The position numbers and the translations under genes are program-made. Shown piece by piece: positions 16,519 through 24,335 of a DNA stretch of 64,000 nucleotides. The notes beneath the pieces are model-generated. The model saw only the letters and a program-made list of their open reading frames with translations, ran no database searches and was not told where the DNA came from. The stretch is taken from the NCBI RefSeq assembly GCF_041053055.1, contig NZ_CP163443.1, positions 9,965,001 through 10,029,000 on the forward strand, written 5' to 3'. Source of the DNA: Streptomyces sp. R41 (GTDB lineage: Bacteria; Actinomycetota; Actinomycetes; Streptomycetales; Streptomycetaceae). Every line of letters starts with the position of its first letter. Within the stretch, counting starts at the first letter, position 1.

Positions 16519-17208
16519 ATGACCGCCCACACCACCACCGCAGAACGCCCCGCGCACACCCTGCCCTCGCCCCGACTGCGGCCCTTCGCCACGCTCGCCC
16601 TGGTCGCGGTCGTCGTCGGACAGGTGATGAACTTCCTGCTCACCTGGCTGGCACCGGGCGGGGACCCCAGCAACGGCAACTCGTACGACAAGGTCGCCGA
16701 CAACCGCGGCGCCTTCTGGACGCTCTACGCCTACGGAGGCGTGGGCATCGCCGTGTTCACCGTCGGCCTCGCGGTCGCCGTCTGCATACTGGTGCGCGAA
16801 CGCGGTGCCGTACTCGCCCGGATCGGCTCCGTGGTCGCGGTGCTCTCGGGGATGTTCCTGGCCGCGGGACTGGCCTCGATCGCCGCCGTGTACTCGTACG
16901 CGACCGACACCGCCGCCCTCAACGAGCCGGCCGGACGCGCCTTCGTGCACTACGTCAATGCCCACGACGGCCAAGTCATGGGCCTGGTGGCCCCTGGCGC
17001 ACTGGCCACCCTTCTGGCGACGCTTCTCATCACCGCAGCCCTGCTGCGCTCGCGCGTGCTCCCGTGGTGGATCTCGGTGCTGTTCCTCGTCGGCGGCCCG
17101 CTGGGCTTCGTCTTCTCGTCGGGGACGTCGGGAGCGGTGGCGGCGCTGCCGGGCGCGGTGTCGGCGATTCTGATCGCCGCGCACGCGTGGCGGCGCACTG
17201 CCGCCTGA
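16519..17208 (+). CDS. Integral membrane protein of unknown function
   Basis: A 229-residue protein with six predicted membrane helices, among them PFATLALVAVVVGQVMNFLL, TLYAYGGVGIAVFTVGLAVA, LATLLATLLITAALL and WWISVLFLVGGPLGFVF. The N-terminus is polar and Thr-rich. I do not recognise the family; the pattern resembles DUF4386-like membrane proteins. The start at ATG 16519 has CGGGAGA upstream. It is divergent from the histidine kinase (142-bp gap), so the two-component system may regulate it. A strong terminator follows at 17218. Confidence 0.75.
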   Translation: MTAHTTTAERPAHTLPSPRLRPFATLALVAVVVGQVMNFLLTWLAPGGDPSNGNSYDKVADNRGAFWTLYAYGGVGIAVFTVGLAVAVCILVRERGAVLARIGSVVAVLSGMFLAAGLASIAAVYSYATDTAALNEPAGRAFVHYVNAHDGQVMGLVAPGALATLLATLLITAALLRSRVLPWWISVLFLVGGPLGFVFSSGTSGAVAALPGAVSAILIAAHAWRRTAA

Positions 17209-17217
17209 CCAGGGGGA

Positions 17218-17254
17218 GTGGCCCGCACCGGCGCGGGGGGCCGGTGCGGGCCAC
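17218..17254. terminator. 15-bp perfect hairpin, probably bidirectional
   Basis: GTGGCCCGCACCGGC pairs perfectly with GCCGGTGCGGGCCAC around a 7-nt loop. It lies 10 bp after the membrane protein gene and 33 bp beyond the convergent nitroreductase-family gene, so it can terminate both. Confidence 0.85.
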
Positions 17255-17287
17255 CGCTGTGCGTGTGCGCCCGTCAGTCGGCCGGTG

Positions 17288-17731
17288 TCAGTCGGTCGGC
17301 TCCAGTACGAAGACGGGGATCTCCCGGTCGGTCTTCTTCTGGTAGTCGGCGTACGGGGGATACGCGGCGACCGCGCGCTCCCACCACAGGGCCTTCTCCT
17401 CGCCGGTGATCTCACGGGCGATCAGTTCCTGGCGCACGGGCCCGTCCTGAAGCTCCACGTGCGGATCGGACTTGACGTTGAAGTACCAGACCGGGTGCTT
17501 GGGGGCTCCGCCCAGTGAGGCGACCACCGCGTACCGGCCCTCGTGCTCGACACGCATCAGAGGGGTCTTGCGGATCTTGCCGCTCTTGGCGCCACGGGTC
17601 GTGAGAATGATGACGGGCAGACCCGTGTCCATCAGGGTCGTCCCCTTGGTGCCGCCGGAGCTCTCGTACAGCTCCACCTGATCCCGCACCCACTGCGTCG
17701 GGCTGGGTTCGTACTCGCCCTCAAGAGGCAT
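17288..17731 (-). CDS. F420-dependent nitroreductase-family (DDN-like) protein
   Basis: A 147-residue deazaflavin-dependent nitroreductase family protein. It shows [23 protein letters not shown] (the characteristic T-x-G-x-K-SG-x-x-R-x-x-PL motif), then [20 protein letters not shown] and the C-terminal [23 protein letters not shown] with the conserved YP-YADYQ. Members bind F420 and reduce quinones or nitro compounds. The start is ATG 17731 with GGAAG upstream; the longer frame to 17908 overlaps the divergent gene and looks spurious. Confidence 0.9.
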   Translation of the reverse strand: MPLEGEYEPSPTQWVRDQVELYESSGGTKGTTLMDTGLPVIILTTRGAKSGKIRKTPLMRVEHEGRYAVVASLGGAPKHPVWYFNVKSDPHVELQDGPVRQELIAREITGEEKALWWERAVAAYPPYADYQKKTDREIPVFVLEPTD

Positions 17732-17763
17732 GACTTCCGTCCCATCGTCGCGTCGTACTGGTC

Positions 17764-17844
17764 GTGTCTCGGCACGATTCAACACCAGGGCGGACTCGAA
17801 ACTTCCGCACCAATACCTCGCGTGTAATCGCGTGCCGAGGACAC
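17764..17844. repeat. Imperfect inverted repeat bounding 81 bp in a divergent promoter region
   Basis: GTGTCTCGGCACGATT (17764-17779) is mirrored by AATCGCGTGCCGAGGACAC (17826-17844), a near-perfect inverted match with small insertions. It lies between the divergent DDN-like and SnoaL genes. It could be paired operator half-sites or the ends of a tiny non-autonomous element. Confidence 0.4.
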
Positions 17845-17894
17845 GTGCGGCACGGTGGAGCCGTTCCGCACACCGACGACGAAGGGGCGGCTCC

Positions 17895-18386
17895 ATGTCC
17901 GTATCCACCGATGACCCCTCGACGACGCGCGCCGTGGCCGAGGAGTTGCTGCGCCGGATGGGGGAGGGCGATCCCGAGTGGATCGCCGAGCTGTACGCGG
18001 AGCGGAGCGACTGGAAACTGAGCTGGCCTCAGGACGAGCACGGGCGCGCGGCGACCCCGTGGATCCGCCACCGCTCCACACGGGCCGACGCCGCGGCCCA
18101 CTACCGTGCACTGGCCGAGCACCATGTGCCCGGACGGGCGGCCACCGAGATCGAGCGGATCCTCGTCGACGGCGACGAGGCCGTCGTCCTCGGGGAGATC
18201 CGCCAGACGGCCGCGCCGACCGGGCGCGCCTACCGCGCCCGGTTCGCCCTGCACCTCACCATCGAGAACGGCCTGGTCGTACGCCACCACGTGTACGAGG
18301 ACAGCCTGGCCGTGGCCCGTGCGTTCGGGTCCGGCGCCGACTCGGACGGAGCGCTCAGCCCCACGTCGCCCCGGCCGGCTCCTTGA
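17895..18386 (+). CDS. SnoaL-like (NTF2-fold) ketosteroid-isomerase-related protein
   Basis: A 163-residue NTF2-fold protein. It opens with [27 protein letters not shown], the usual first helices, continues with a cone-forming sheet ([50 protein letters not shown]) and ends in a short Ser/Pro tail. The ED-LAVA-AF ending is typical of this family. Small-molecule isomerase, cyclase or binding roles are possible and cannot be separated here. GAAGGGGCGG precedes ATG 17895. Its 3' end overlaps the convergent CMD pseudogene by about 32 bp. Confidence 0.85.
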   Translation: MSVSTDDPSTTRAVAEELLRRMGEGDPEWIAELYAERSDWKLSWPQDEHGRAATPWIRHRSTRADAAAHYRALAEHHVPGRAATEIERILVDGDEAVVLGEIRQTAAPTGRAYRARFALHLTIENGLVVRHHVYEDSLAVARAFGSGADSDGALSPTSPRPAP

Positions 18387-18815
18387 TCGTCGCGTTGAGC
18401 CGGTTGAAGAAGTTCGTCGTCGCGATCCAGAGGATGAGCGCCGCGAGCTGCTGCTCGTCGTAGTGGTCGGCGACCTCGTCCCACAGCTCGTCGCGGACCG
18501 CGTCGCGGAGCGGTCGTTCAGCCGGGTCATCTCCTCGGCCAGCGCCAGCGCGGCCCGCTCGGCATCCGAGTAGTACGGCGCCTCGCGCCAGGCCGCGACG
18601 GACCACAGGCGCTCGTCCGTCAGGCCCGCCTTCTGCCCGCCCCGCCCACCGGCGTCGACACAGGCGCTGCACCCATTGATCTGGCTGGCTCGCAGGTGCA
18701 CGAGCTCCAGGGTCTGCTGGGGGACTCCGCCCTTGCTGGTGGCCTTGTACAGGCCCTGGATCGCCTCCATGGCGCCAGGAAGGATCATCGCCGGGTTCTT
18801 CATCCGTGCCTGCAT
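18355..18815 (-). pseudogene. Carboxymuconolactone decarboxylase (AhpD-like) gene with a frameshift
   Basis: The first frame (from ATG 18815, GAGGAGA upstream) gives an intact AhpD-like N-terminus: PAMILPGAMEAIQGLYKA, then the QINGCSACVDAG redox motif and ALALAEEMTRLND. Near 18505-18512 one base is missing. The rest continues one frame over as DELWDEVADHYDEQQLAAL and [16 protein letters not shown], ending at 18355. Neither half is a complete domain. Members reduce peroxides or decarboxylate carboxymuconolactone. The intact sequence on both sides implies a recent mutation or a sequencing error. The usual His after the CxxC motif is also absent. Confidence 0.85.
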
Positions 18816-18943
18816 GACGGTCTCCTCGAGAGTTCGCAGCGTTTCTGCTCTGTCACCGCACCGGTTTCTGCGCTGTCACTGCACTGACGGAGCCCGGCGG
18901 GGAAATGTGACAGGCCCGGCGAGGAGAACCGACAGATGCTCCG

Positions 18944-19576
18944 TCATCGCGGCGCCACCAGCATCCGTACGGCCAGCAGCGTGATCACGACGCTCGACGC
19001 GAGCGCCGTCACCAGCCGTCCCCGACGCCCCGTCAGGGCACGGCCGAGCAGTGCGCCGCCCCCGGCGAGCAGGATTTGCCAGCTCGCGGACGCGACGAAG
19101 GCGGCGAGGACGAACACCCCCTGCTCCAAGGGGCGCCCCGCCTCGGCGGTACGGCTGCCGAGCACCAGCGCGGCGAAGTAGATCACCGTGGTGGGGTTGA
19201 GCAGGGTGATCCCGAGCAGCGCCAGATACGCGCGCGCCGGGCGGTGCGGATCCTGTCCGGAGCGGGCGGCGAGCCGTCGCCCGCGGTACTGGCGGAACGC
19301 GGTGACCGCGCCCCGTGTCGCCAGCGCGGCCAGCACCAGTCCCGAGGCCCAGCGCAGCGGGAGCAGGATCGGCTGCAGCGCGGCAGCGAGCGCCGAACCG
19401 CCGAGCGCGGCGACCAGGGCGTACAGCCCGTCGGCGGTCGCCACCCCCAGCGCCGCGCAGACGCCGATGCGCAGGGATGTACGAGCGGTGAGGGAGACGA
19501 GGTAGGTCGCGACCGCTCCGACGGGCACGGCGATGCCGAAGCCCGCGAGAAGCCCCGCGACGAGCGCGGCGGTCAC
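18944..19576 (-). CDS. LysE-family amino acid exporter
   Basis: A 210-residue transporter with six hydrophobic segments. The LysE signature is visible: LLAGFGIAVPVGAVATYLVS at the N-terminus, ALGVATADGLYALVAALGG, and a central GITLLNPTTVIYFAAL with the conserved NP-x-x-x-I/W-Y-F motif. Family members export basic or other amino acids. The start is GTG 19576; it has no good ribosome-binding site of its own, but its GTG overlaps the TGA of a short upstream ORF, which suggests translational coupling. It is convergent with no strong terminator towards the CMD pseudogene. Confidence 0.88.
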   Translation of the reverse strand: MTAALVAGLLAGFGIAVPVGAVATYLVSLTARTSLRIGVCAALGVATADGLYALVAALGGSALAAALQPILLPLRWASGLVLAALATRGAVTAFRQYRGRRLAARSGQDPHRPARAYLALLGITLLNPTTVIYFAALVLGSRTAEAGRPLEQGVFVLAAFVASASWQILLAGGGALLGRALTGRRGRLVTALASSVVITLLAVRMLVAPR

Positions 19577-19680
19577 GACCGGGGAAGCGCAGGCCTCCGC
19601 GGTCGGCCGGGCTGCTGCTGGACCCGCACCGGAGTAGCGGCGGTGGAGGTCAGCGTCAGGAAGGCTTCGATCGTGGACAT
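19573..19680 (-). CDS. Short upstream ORF (35 aa) coupled to the LysE gene
   Basis: ATG 19680, with AGGA 8 nt in front, opens a 35-codon frame beginning MSTIEAFLTLT. It ends in an Arg/Pro/Gln-rich tail (QQQPGRPRRPALPRS), and its TGA overlaps the LysE GTG (GTGA). The arrangement looks like a leader peptide that delivers ribosomes to the exporter start. The Arg/Pro-rich end could make translation sensitive to amino acid supply, but that is inference. It may also be a chance ORF. Confidence 0.4.
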   Translation of the reverse strand: MSTIEAFLTLTSTAATPVRVQQQPGRPRRPALPRS

Positions 19681-19934
19681 GGGCAGATCCTGGGGCCACC
19701 GGATTTGCCCACGCAAGCGAATTACCGCGGAGCTACGCTGGAGGAGATCAAGCCATGTGTGCCGCCACCTGGGCGACGACACGCATGGGAAACCCGAGGA
19801 ACTCGGCGGCGGTCCCCCCACGCTTCGGCCAGATCGCGCGTCCGGCGCATCTGGCCGAACTTTGTGTGGTCGTCTAGGTGCCTGGGGCATCTAATGAAGA
19901 TCGGCAAGAGGGAACCAGCGCTTGCGAGGTCACC
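19681..19934. other. Intergenic region between divergent LysE unit and P450 operon
   Basis: About 250 bp upstream of both the LysE unit and the P450 gene, so it must carry both promoters. I see no clear coding frame and no strong dyad. Confidence 0.5.
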
Positions 19935-21152
19935 ATGACAGAGCCCCTCACGACTGAACCCCCCACCACGGAACCGATTGCCTTCCCCCAGGACCGTACG
20001 TGTCCCTACCACCCGCCCACCGCCTACGACCCCTTGCGCGAGGCGCGCCCGCTCTCGCGGATCTCCCTGTTCGACGGGCGCGCCGTGTGGGTGGTCACCG
20101 GCCACGCCACCGCCCGTGAACTCCTCGCCGACCCGCGCCTGTCGTCGGACCGCACCCTGCCCGCCTTCCCGGCGCCCACGGAGCGGTTCGCGGCGGTCCG
20201 CAACCGCCGCGTCGCGCTGCTCGGACTCGACGACCCCGAGCACCGCGTCCAACGCCGCATGCTGGTCCCGAGCTTCACCCTCAAGCGGGTCGCCACGCTG
20301 CGCCCCCGCATCCAGGAGACCGTCGACCGCCTCCTCGACCGGATGGCGGAGCAGGGCCCGCCGGCCGACCTGGTGAACGCCTTCGCGCTGCCGGTGCCCT
20401 CCATGGTGATCTGCGCCCTGCTCGGCGTCCCATACGCCGACCACGACTTCTTCGAGGAAAAGTCCCGCAGACTGCTGCGCGGCCCCACCGCGGCCGACAT
20501 CGAGAACGCGCGCGACGAGCTGGACGCGTACTTCGGCTCGTTGATCGACCGCAAGCAACAGGAGCCGGGCGACGGACTCCTCGACGAGCTCATCCACGAT
20601 CAGCTGCGCGAGGGCACGGTGGACCGCGAGGAGCTGATCTCACTGGCCACCATCCTGCTCGTCGCCGGGCACGAAACGACGGCGAACATGATCTCGCTCG
20701 GTACGTTCACCCTGCTGAGGCACCCGGAACAGCTGGCCGAGCTACGCGCTGAGCCGACGCTGATGCCCGCCGCCGTCGAGGAGCTGCTGCGCTTCCTGTC
20801 CATCGCGGACGGGCTGCTGCGGGTCGCCACCGAGGACATCGAGGTGGCCGGGAAGACGATCCGCGCCGACGAGGGCGTGATCTTCTCGACCTCCGTCATC
20901 AACCGCGACGCGCACACCTTCCCCGAACCGGACGCCCTGGACTGGCACCGCTCGGCCCGCCAGCACATAGCGTTCGGCTTCGGCATCCATCAGTGCCTGG
21001 GTCAGAACCTCGCCCGGGCCGAGATGGAGATCGCGCTGCCGTCGCTCTTCGACCGGTTCCCCGGGCTGCGGCTCGCCGCACCGGTCGACGACATTCCCTT
21101 CAAACCCGGAGACACGATCCAGGGGATGCTGGAACTCCCCCTGACCTGGTAA
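19935..21152 (+). CDS. Cytochrome P450, CYP105-like
   Basis: A 405-residue soluble P450. The I-helix oxygen motif AGHETT is at about residues 244-249, the intact K-helix ExxR in EELLR at 282-286, and the heme loop FGFGIHQCLGQNLAR has its ligand Cys at about 354. The N-terminus (TCPYHPP, RISLFDGRAVWVVTGHATARELL) is like CYP105 enzymes, which hydroxylate diverse xenobiotics and secondary metabolites. A 3Fe-4S ferredoxin gene follows 12 bp downstream, the standard CYP105 (suaC/suaB-like) electron-donor arrangement. Start: ATG 19935 with GCGAGG upstream. Substrate unknown. Confidence 0.92.
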   Translation: MTEPLTTEPPTTEPIAFPQDRTCPYHPPTAYDPLREARPLSRISLFDGRAVWVVTGHATARELLADPRLSSDRTLPAFPAPTERFAAVRNRRVALLGLDDPEHRVQRRMLVPSFTLKRVATLRPRIQETVDRLLDRMAEQGPPADLVNAFALPVPSMVICALLGVPYADHDFFEEKSRRLLRGPTAADIENARDELDAYFGSLIDRKQQEPGDGLLDELIHDQLREGTVDREELISLATILLVAGHETTANMISLGTFTLLRHPEQLAELRAEPTLMPAAVEELLRFLSIADGLLRVATEDIEVAGKTIRADEGVIFSTSVINRDAHTFPEPDALDWHRSARQHIAFGFGIHQCLGQNLARAEMEIALPSLFDRFPGLRLAAPVDDIPFKPGDTIQGMLELPLTW

Positions 21153-21164
21153 AAGGCTGCGGCC

Positions 21165-21365
21165 ATGAGCATCGACATCTCCATCGACAAGGACGTCTGC
21201 ATCGGCGCGGGCCAGTGCGCCCTCACCGCCCCGGGCGTCTTCACCCAGGACGACGACGGCTTCAGCGAGCTGCTGCCGGGCCGCGAGGACGGCGGCGGCG
21301 ACCCGATGGTGCGGGAGGCGGCCCGGGCCTGCCCGGTCGGCGCCATCACCGTTTCCGAGACCTGA
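21165..21365 (+). CDS. 3Fe-4S ferredoxin (P450 electron donor)
   Basis: A 66-residue acidic ferredoxin. Three cysteines, C12 and C18 (CIGAGQC) and C56 (ACPVGAI), with the fourth usual ligand position not Cys, define a 3Fe-4S cluster as in Streptomyces P450 ferredoxins. It starts 12 bp after the P450 stop and would pass electrons from a ferredoxin reductase, not encoded nearby, to the P450. Confidence 0.95.
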   Translation: MSIDISIDKDVCIGAGQCALTAPGVFTQDDDGFSELLPGREDGGGDPMVREAARACPVGAITVSET

Positions 21366-21444
21366 AAGCCGGGCGGGACCTGTCAGCCCAGCGGGACCTG
21401 AAAGTCCTGCGGGACCTGAAAGTCCTGCGAGGCCTGAAGGTCAC
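21355..21444. repeat. Five tandem 18-bp units between convergent genes
   Basis: Units at 21373, 21391, 21409 and 21427 run head to tail, preceded by a weaker unit at 21355 inside the ferredoxin end. The two central copies are identical, GCGGGACCTGAAAGTCCT; the others differ at several positions. Each core holds a small dyad, GGAC-CTGAAA-GTCC. The array sits between the ferredoxin and the convergent sigma factor gene and may serve as a transcription stop or be a slipped-strand expansion. Confidence 0.8.
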
Positions 21445-22325
21445 TTGTCCAGGACAGCCAGATCGAGGCGGCGCAGGCGTACGGGGTCGGCGATCACCTC
21501 GTACGCCGTGATCCGCTCGCCCTCGACCGTGAGGGTGAGGGCGATCAGCAGCCGGCCGCGCGGGGCGACGACCAGGCCCACCTTTCCGTCGACCAGTGCC
21601 AGTGCCGCATGGCGCGCCCGCTCCCGCAGGAGCACCGTCTCCTCCGCCACGGCCCGCGCACCGCGGACCTCCGTCGCCGTGCCCGCCGGCACGGCGACGG
21701 GGTCCGCCCGACGGACGACATCGGGGTCGAGCACCGCGAGCAGCGCGCCGAGATCACCGCCCCGGGCGGCCGTGAGGAAGGCGTCGACGACGTGCCGGTG
21801 CCGGTCGAGCTCCGCGCCGGACACCGCCGGCGTGCCCCGCACCTTGAGGCGCGCACGGCTGGCGAGCTTCTTGGCGGCCACCCGCGAGCGGCCCACCACC
21901 GGAGCGACCTCCTCGAAGGGCACCGCGAACATGTCGTGCAGCACGAACGCGATCCGCTCGGCCGGGCTCAGCGTGTCGAGGACCACGAGCAGCGCCAGTC
22001 CCACGGAGTCGACCAGCAGGGCCTCGTCCGCGGGATCGCCCGCGTCGTCGGCCTCCCCGATCCGGTCCGGGATCCGCTGCCCGACGAGCTCCTCCCGCCG
22101 CGAGGCGCGGGAGCGCAGCATGTCCAGGCACACCCGGGACACCACCGTCCGCAGCCAGCCGGTCAGATTCTCGACCTCGGCGGCGTCGACACGGCCCAGC
22201 CGCAGCCAGGTCTCCTGGACGGCGTCCTCCGCCTCGCTGAGCGAACCGAGCATCCGGTAGGCGACCGCCCGCAACTGACCGCGGTGCGCCTCGAACCGCC
22301 GCGCCAGCTCGTCGTGCCCGTCCAT
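21441..22325 (-). CDS. ECF sigma factor with SnoaL-like C-terminal domain (ECF41/SigJ-like)
   Basis: A 294-residue sigma factor. Region 2 is RRFEAHRGQLRAVAYRMLGS followed by EAEDAVQETWLRL. Region 4 is TLSPAERIAFVLHDMFAVPF, EEVAPVVGRSRVAAKKLASRAR. After about residue 185 a roughly 110-residue NTF2/SnoaL-like domain follows (HVVDAFLTAARGGDLGALLAVLDPDVV, VDGKVGLVVAPRG). ECF41-type factors carry this tail as a built-in regulator and lack an anti-sigma factor. None is seen here. A promoter-like TGTCACC-N16-CGTC sits just upstream, suggesting autoregulation. It is divergent from the azoreductase gene. Confidence 0.92.
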   Translation of the reverse strand: MDGHDELARRFEAHRGQLRAVAYRMLGSLSEAEDAVQETWLRLGRVDAAEVENLTGWLRTVVSRVCLDMLRSRASRREELVGQRIPDRIGEADDAGDPADEALLVDSVGLALLVVLDTLSPAERIAFVLHDMFAVPFEEVAPVVGRSRVAAKKLASRARLKVRGTPAVSGAELDRHRHVVDAFLTAARGGDLGALLAVLDPDVVRRADPVAVPAGTATEVRGARAVAEETVLLRERARHAALALVDGKVGLVVAPRGRLLIALTLTVEGERITAYEVIADPVRLRRLDLAVLDK

Positions 22326-22361
22326 GGGTCACCTTTCCTCGTCGCGTTCCGTCACTCCTAT

Positions 22362-22388
22362 GACGTACACGATCAAGTCGAGGTGACA
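22362..22388 (-). promoter_or_regulatory. ECF41-type promoter candidate for the sigma factor gene
   Basis: On the minus strand the sequence reads TGTCACC (22388-22382), a 16-nt spacer, then CGTC (22365-22362). Reported ECF41 promoters have TGTCACA-N16-CGTC, so this is a 10/11 match at the right spacing. It ends 37 bp before the sigma factor ATG and would give autoregulation. Confidence 0.6.
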
Positions 22389-22394
22389 CAGACG

Positions 22395-23099
22395 ATGCAC
22401 ACGTCGATGAGCCAGTCGCAGGGTGCGACCCTGCTCCATCTGGATTCCAGCGTCAGCCGCTCCACCGACTCGGTGAGCAGGCAGCTGACCGCGCTGTTCG
22501 CGGACGCCTGGAGCGAGGCGCACGGCACGGACGGATACCGCCATCGCGACCTGTCCGCCGATCCCGTACCGCTGATCGGGCCGGCCTACGCGGCCCTCGG
22601 CCAGCGTGTGGAGCGCCAGGGTGTCGTCCCGCCGAGCAAGGTGGCCGCGCTGGTCGAGGGCGCGGCCGAGGAACGGGAATGGGCGCTCACCCGCCCGCTG
22701 ATCACCGAACTGCTGGCCGCGGACACGGTGTTGCTCGGCGTCCCGATGTACAACTTCTCGGTCCCCGCCACGCTGAAGGCGTGGATCGACCGGGTGTCCT
22801 TCCCCGGCGCGTTCACCGACCCGGACAGCGGGGAGAGCCTGCTGCGGGACACGCGCGTGGTGGTGGTCATGGCGCGCGGCGGCGGCTACGGTCCCGGCAC
22901 GCCCCGGGAAGGGTTCGACTACCAAACCCCTTATCTGCGGGCGTACTTCGGCAACCTCGGCGTCGCCGACGAGCATCTGCATCTGGTGGCCGCCGAGTTG
23001 ACCCGGGCGGAGGACATCCCCCACCTGGCGGGCTTCAAGGGGCTTGCGGCGACCTCGCTGGCGGCGGCACGGGCGGAGGTGGCGGCGCTGGCTGCCTGA
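22395..23099 (+). CDS. FMN-dependent NADH:azoreductase-type oxidoreductase (AzoR-like)
   Basis: A 234-residue flavodoxin-fold protein. It shows LLHLDSSVSRSTDSVSRQL (FMN phosphate loop), VLLGVPMYNFSVPATLKAWIDRVSFPGAFT (the P-x-YNFS-P-x-LK-W-ID core) and VVVMARGGGYGPG. Members reduce quinones and azo dyes with NADH through FMN. Start: ATG 22395 with GAGGTGA 8 nt upstream; a second ATG follows 4 codons later. It is divergent from the ECF sigma gene, which fits the habit of ECF41-type factors to sit beside one redox enzyme gene; it is a candidate target. Confidence 0.9.
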   Translation: MHTSMSQSQGATLLHLDSSVSRSTDSVSRQLTALFADAWSEAHGTDGYRHRDLSADPVPLIGPAYAALGQRVERQGVVPPSKVAALVEGAAEEREWALTRPLITELLAADTVLLGVPMYNFSVPATLKAWIDRVSFPGAFTDPDSGESLLRDTRVVVVMARGGGYGPGTPREGFDYQTPYLRAYFGNLGVADEHLHLVAAELTRAEDIPHLAGFKGLAATSLAAARAEVAALAA

Positions 23100-23117
23100 G
23101 CGGTGTAAGCGGACGCC

Positions 23118-23696
23118 CTATCGCCGGGCTTCCACCAGCGCTCGTGCCGCTTCCGCCGCTTGCTCGGCAGGCTCCGTGGTCCGCGTGATGCCCGCGGTGA
23201 CCATGGCGCCCTCGGCGAGCAGATACAGGTGGTCCGCGAGCGGGGAGGGAAGCCCGGCGTCGGCCACCAGCCCCCGCAGATATTCCTTGAACGCCCTTTT
23301 GTGGGCGCGGACTTGGGCGGTCACGCGAGGCGAGGTGGCGCCCAGTTCCCCGTAGGAGTTGATCCAGGCGCACCCTCGGAAGTCGGGCTCCGCGAACCAC
23401 TGTCGCAGCCAGTCGAAGACGGCCTGGATCCGCTCCTCGGGATCCTCGCACCGGTCCACGTGGTCGGCCAGTCGCTGTCGCCAGCGGATGTCGCGCCGCT
23501 CCAGGTAGGCCTCGACGAGTTGCTCCTTGGCCGGGAACAGCTGGTAGAGCCGCTTGAGCGAGACGCCGGACGCGCCGCGGATGTCGTCCATGCCGACGGT
23601 CTGTATACCGCGCCCGTAGAACAGCTCCTCCGCGGCGTCGAGCGCCTGTTCCCGAGCGAGGGCCAGGGCCTGGTCCCGGGCGGCCGTGCTGTCCAT
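23118..23696 (-). CDS. TetR-family transcriptional regulator
   Basis: A 192-residue repressor. The HTH is [22 protein letters not shown] followed by [25 protein letters not shown], with recognition helix SLKRLYQLF. The C-terminal part contains [14 protein letters not shown], typical of the TetR group that includes oxidative-stress and efflux regulators. It is divergent from the DUF1348 gene and two identical dyads lie between (23716 and 23751), the obvious operators. Autoregulation plus repression of 23831-24289 is expected. Confidence 0.92.
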   Translation of the reverse strand: MDSTAARDQALALAREQALDAAEELFYGRGIQTVGMDDIRGASGVSLKRLYQLFPAKEQLVEAYLERRDIRWRQRLADHVDRCEDPEERIQAVFDWLRQWFAEPDFRGCAWINSYGELGATSPRVTAQVRAHKRAFKEYLRGLVADAGLPSPLADHLYLLAEGAMVTAGITRTTEPAEQAAEAARALVEARR

Positions 23697-23715
23697 ACGG
23701 GGGACTCCTTGACGT

Positions 23716-23731
23716 GAGAACGGTCGTTCTC
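23716..23731. promoter_or_regulatory. TetR operator copy 1
   Basis: A perfect dyad GAGAACG-GT-CGTTCTC, 20 bp upstream of the TetR start. Identical arms recur at 23751. Confidence 0.85.
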
Positions 23732-23750
23732 TATGGTAGCAGTCATGACG

Positions 23751-23766
23751 GAGAACGCTCGTTCTC
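23751..23766. promoter_or_regulatory. TetR operator copy 2
   Basis: A perfect dyad GAGAACG-CT-CGTTCTC with the same arms as copy 1. Centre-to-centre distance is 35 bp. It lies 65 bp before the DUF1348 start, so the two copies can control both directions. Confidence 0.85.
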
Positions 23767-23830
23767 TCTCACTCTGGATTGTCGAGACCGCCGAGAACAC
23801 TGCCGACACTGCCGAGAGCAAGGAATCGCC

Positions 23831-24289
23831 ATGACCGACCGCCCGCCCCTGCCGCCGTTCACCCGTGAGACCGCCGCCCAGAAGGTCCAGGCCGCCGAGG
23901 ACGCCTGGAACACCCGCGACCCCCACAAGGTCTCGCTCGCCTACTCCGAGGACTCGATCTGGCGCAACCGCGACACCTTTGTCACGGGCCGCGCCGAGAT
24001 CGTGGAACTCCTGACCGCGAAGTGGGCGCGCGAGCACGAGTACGCCCTGCGCAAGGACCTCTGGGCGTTCGACGGCAATCGCATCGCCGTCCGCTTCCAG
24101 TACGAGTCCCGCGATGCCGACGGCCAGTGGTGGCGGTCGTACGGCAATGAGCTGTGGGAGTTCGACGAGCACGGTCTGATGACGCGGCGCGAGGCCAGCA
24201 TCAACGACGTACGGATCGAGGAGAAGGAGCGCAGGATCTTCGGCCCGCGTCCGCAGGCGGAGCGCGGGGACACTTTCCCGGTCCAGTAG
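23831..24289 (+). CDS. DUF1348 (SnoaL-like NTF2-fold) protein
   Basis: A 152-residue DUF1348 protein with a strongly conserved pattern: [84 protein letters not shown] and the ending [20 protein letters not shown]2-like folds of this type are small and cytosolic; the activity is not established. AAGGA precedes ATG 23831. It is the probable target of the divergent TetR regulator with the two GAGAACG dyads. Confidence 0.9.
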   Translation: MTDRPPLPPFTRETAAQKVQAAEDAWNTRDPHKVSLAYSEDSIWRNRDTFVTGRAEIVELLTAKWAREHEYALRKDLWAFDGNRIAVRFQYESRDADGQWWRSYGNELWEFDEHGLMTRREASINDVRIEEKERRIFGPRPQAERGDTFPVQ

Positions 24290-24335
24290 AAATCCCCGAC
24301 TCAGTGGAAGCCCGTGTGTTCATTAGGGTTCCCGG

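Noticed and set aside
17288..17908. Longer 206-codon version of the DDN-like protein
   Set aside because: The extra N-terminus overlaps the divergent SnoaL gene's start region and does not match the family; ATG 17731 gives the usual length.
21355..21444. Small repeat ORF encoding RDLKVL-type hexapeptides
   Set aside because: The frame results from the 18-bp period, overlaps the sigma factor end and has no start site.
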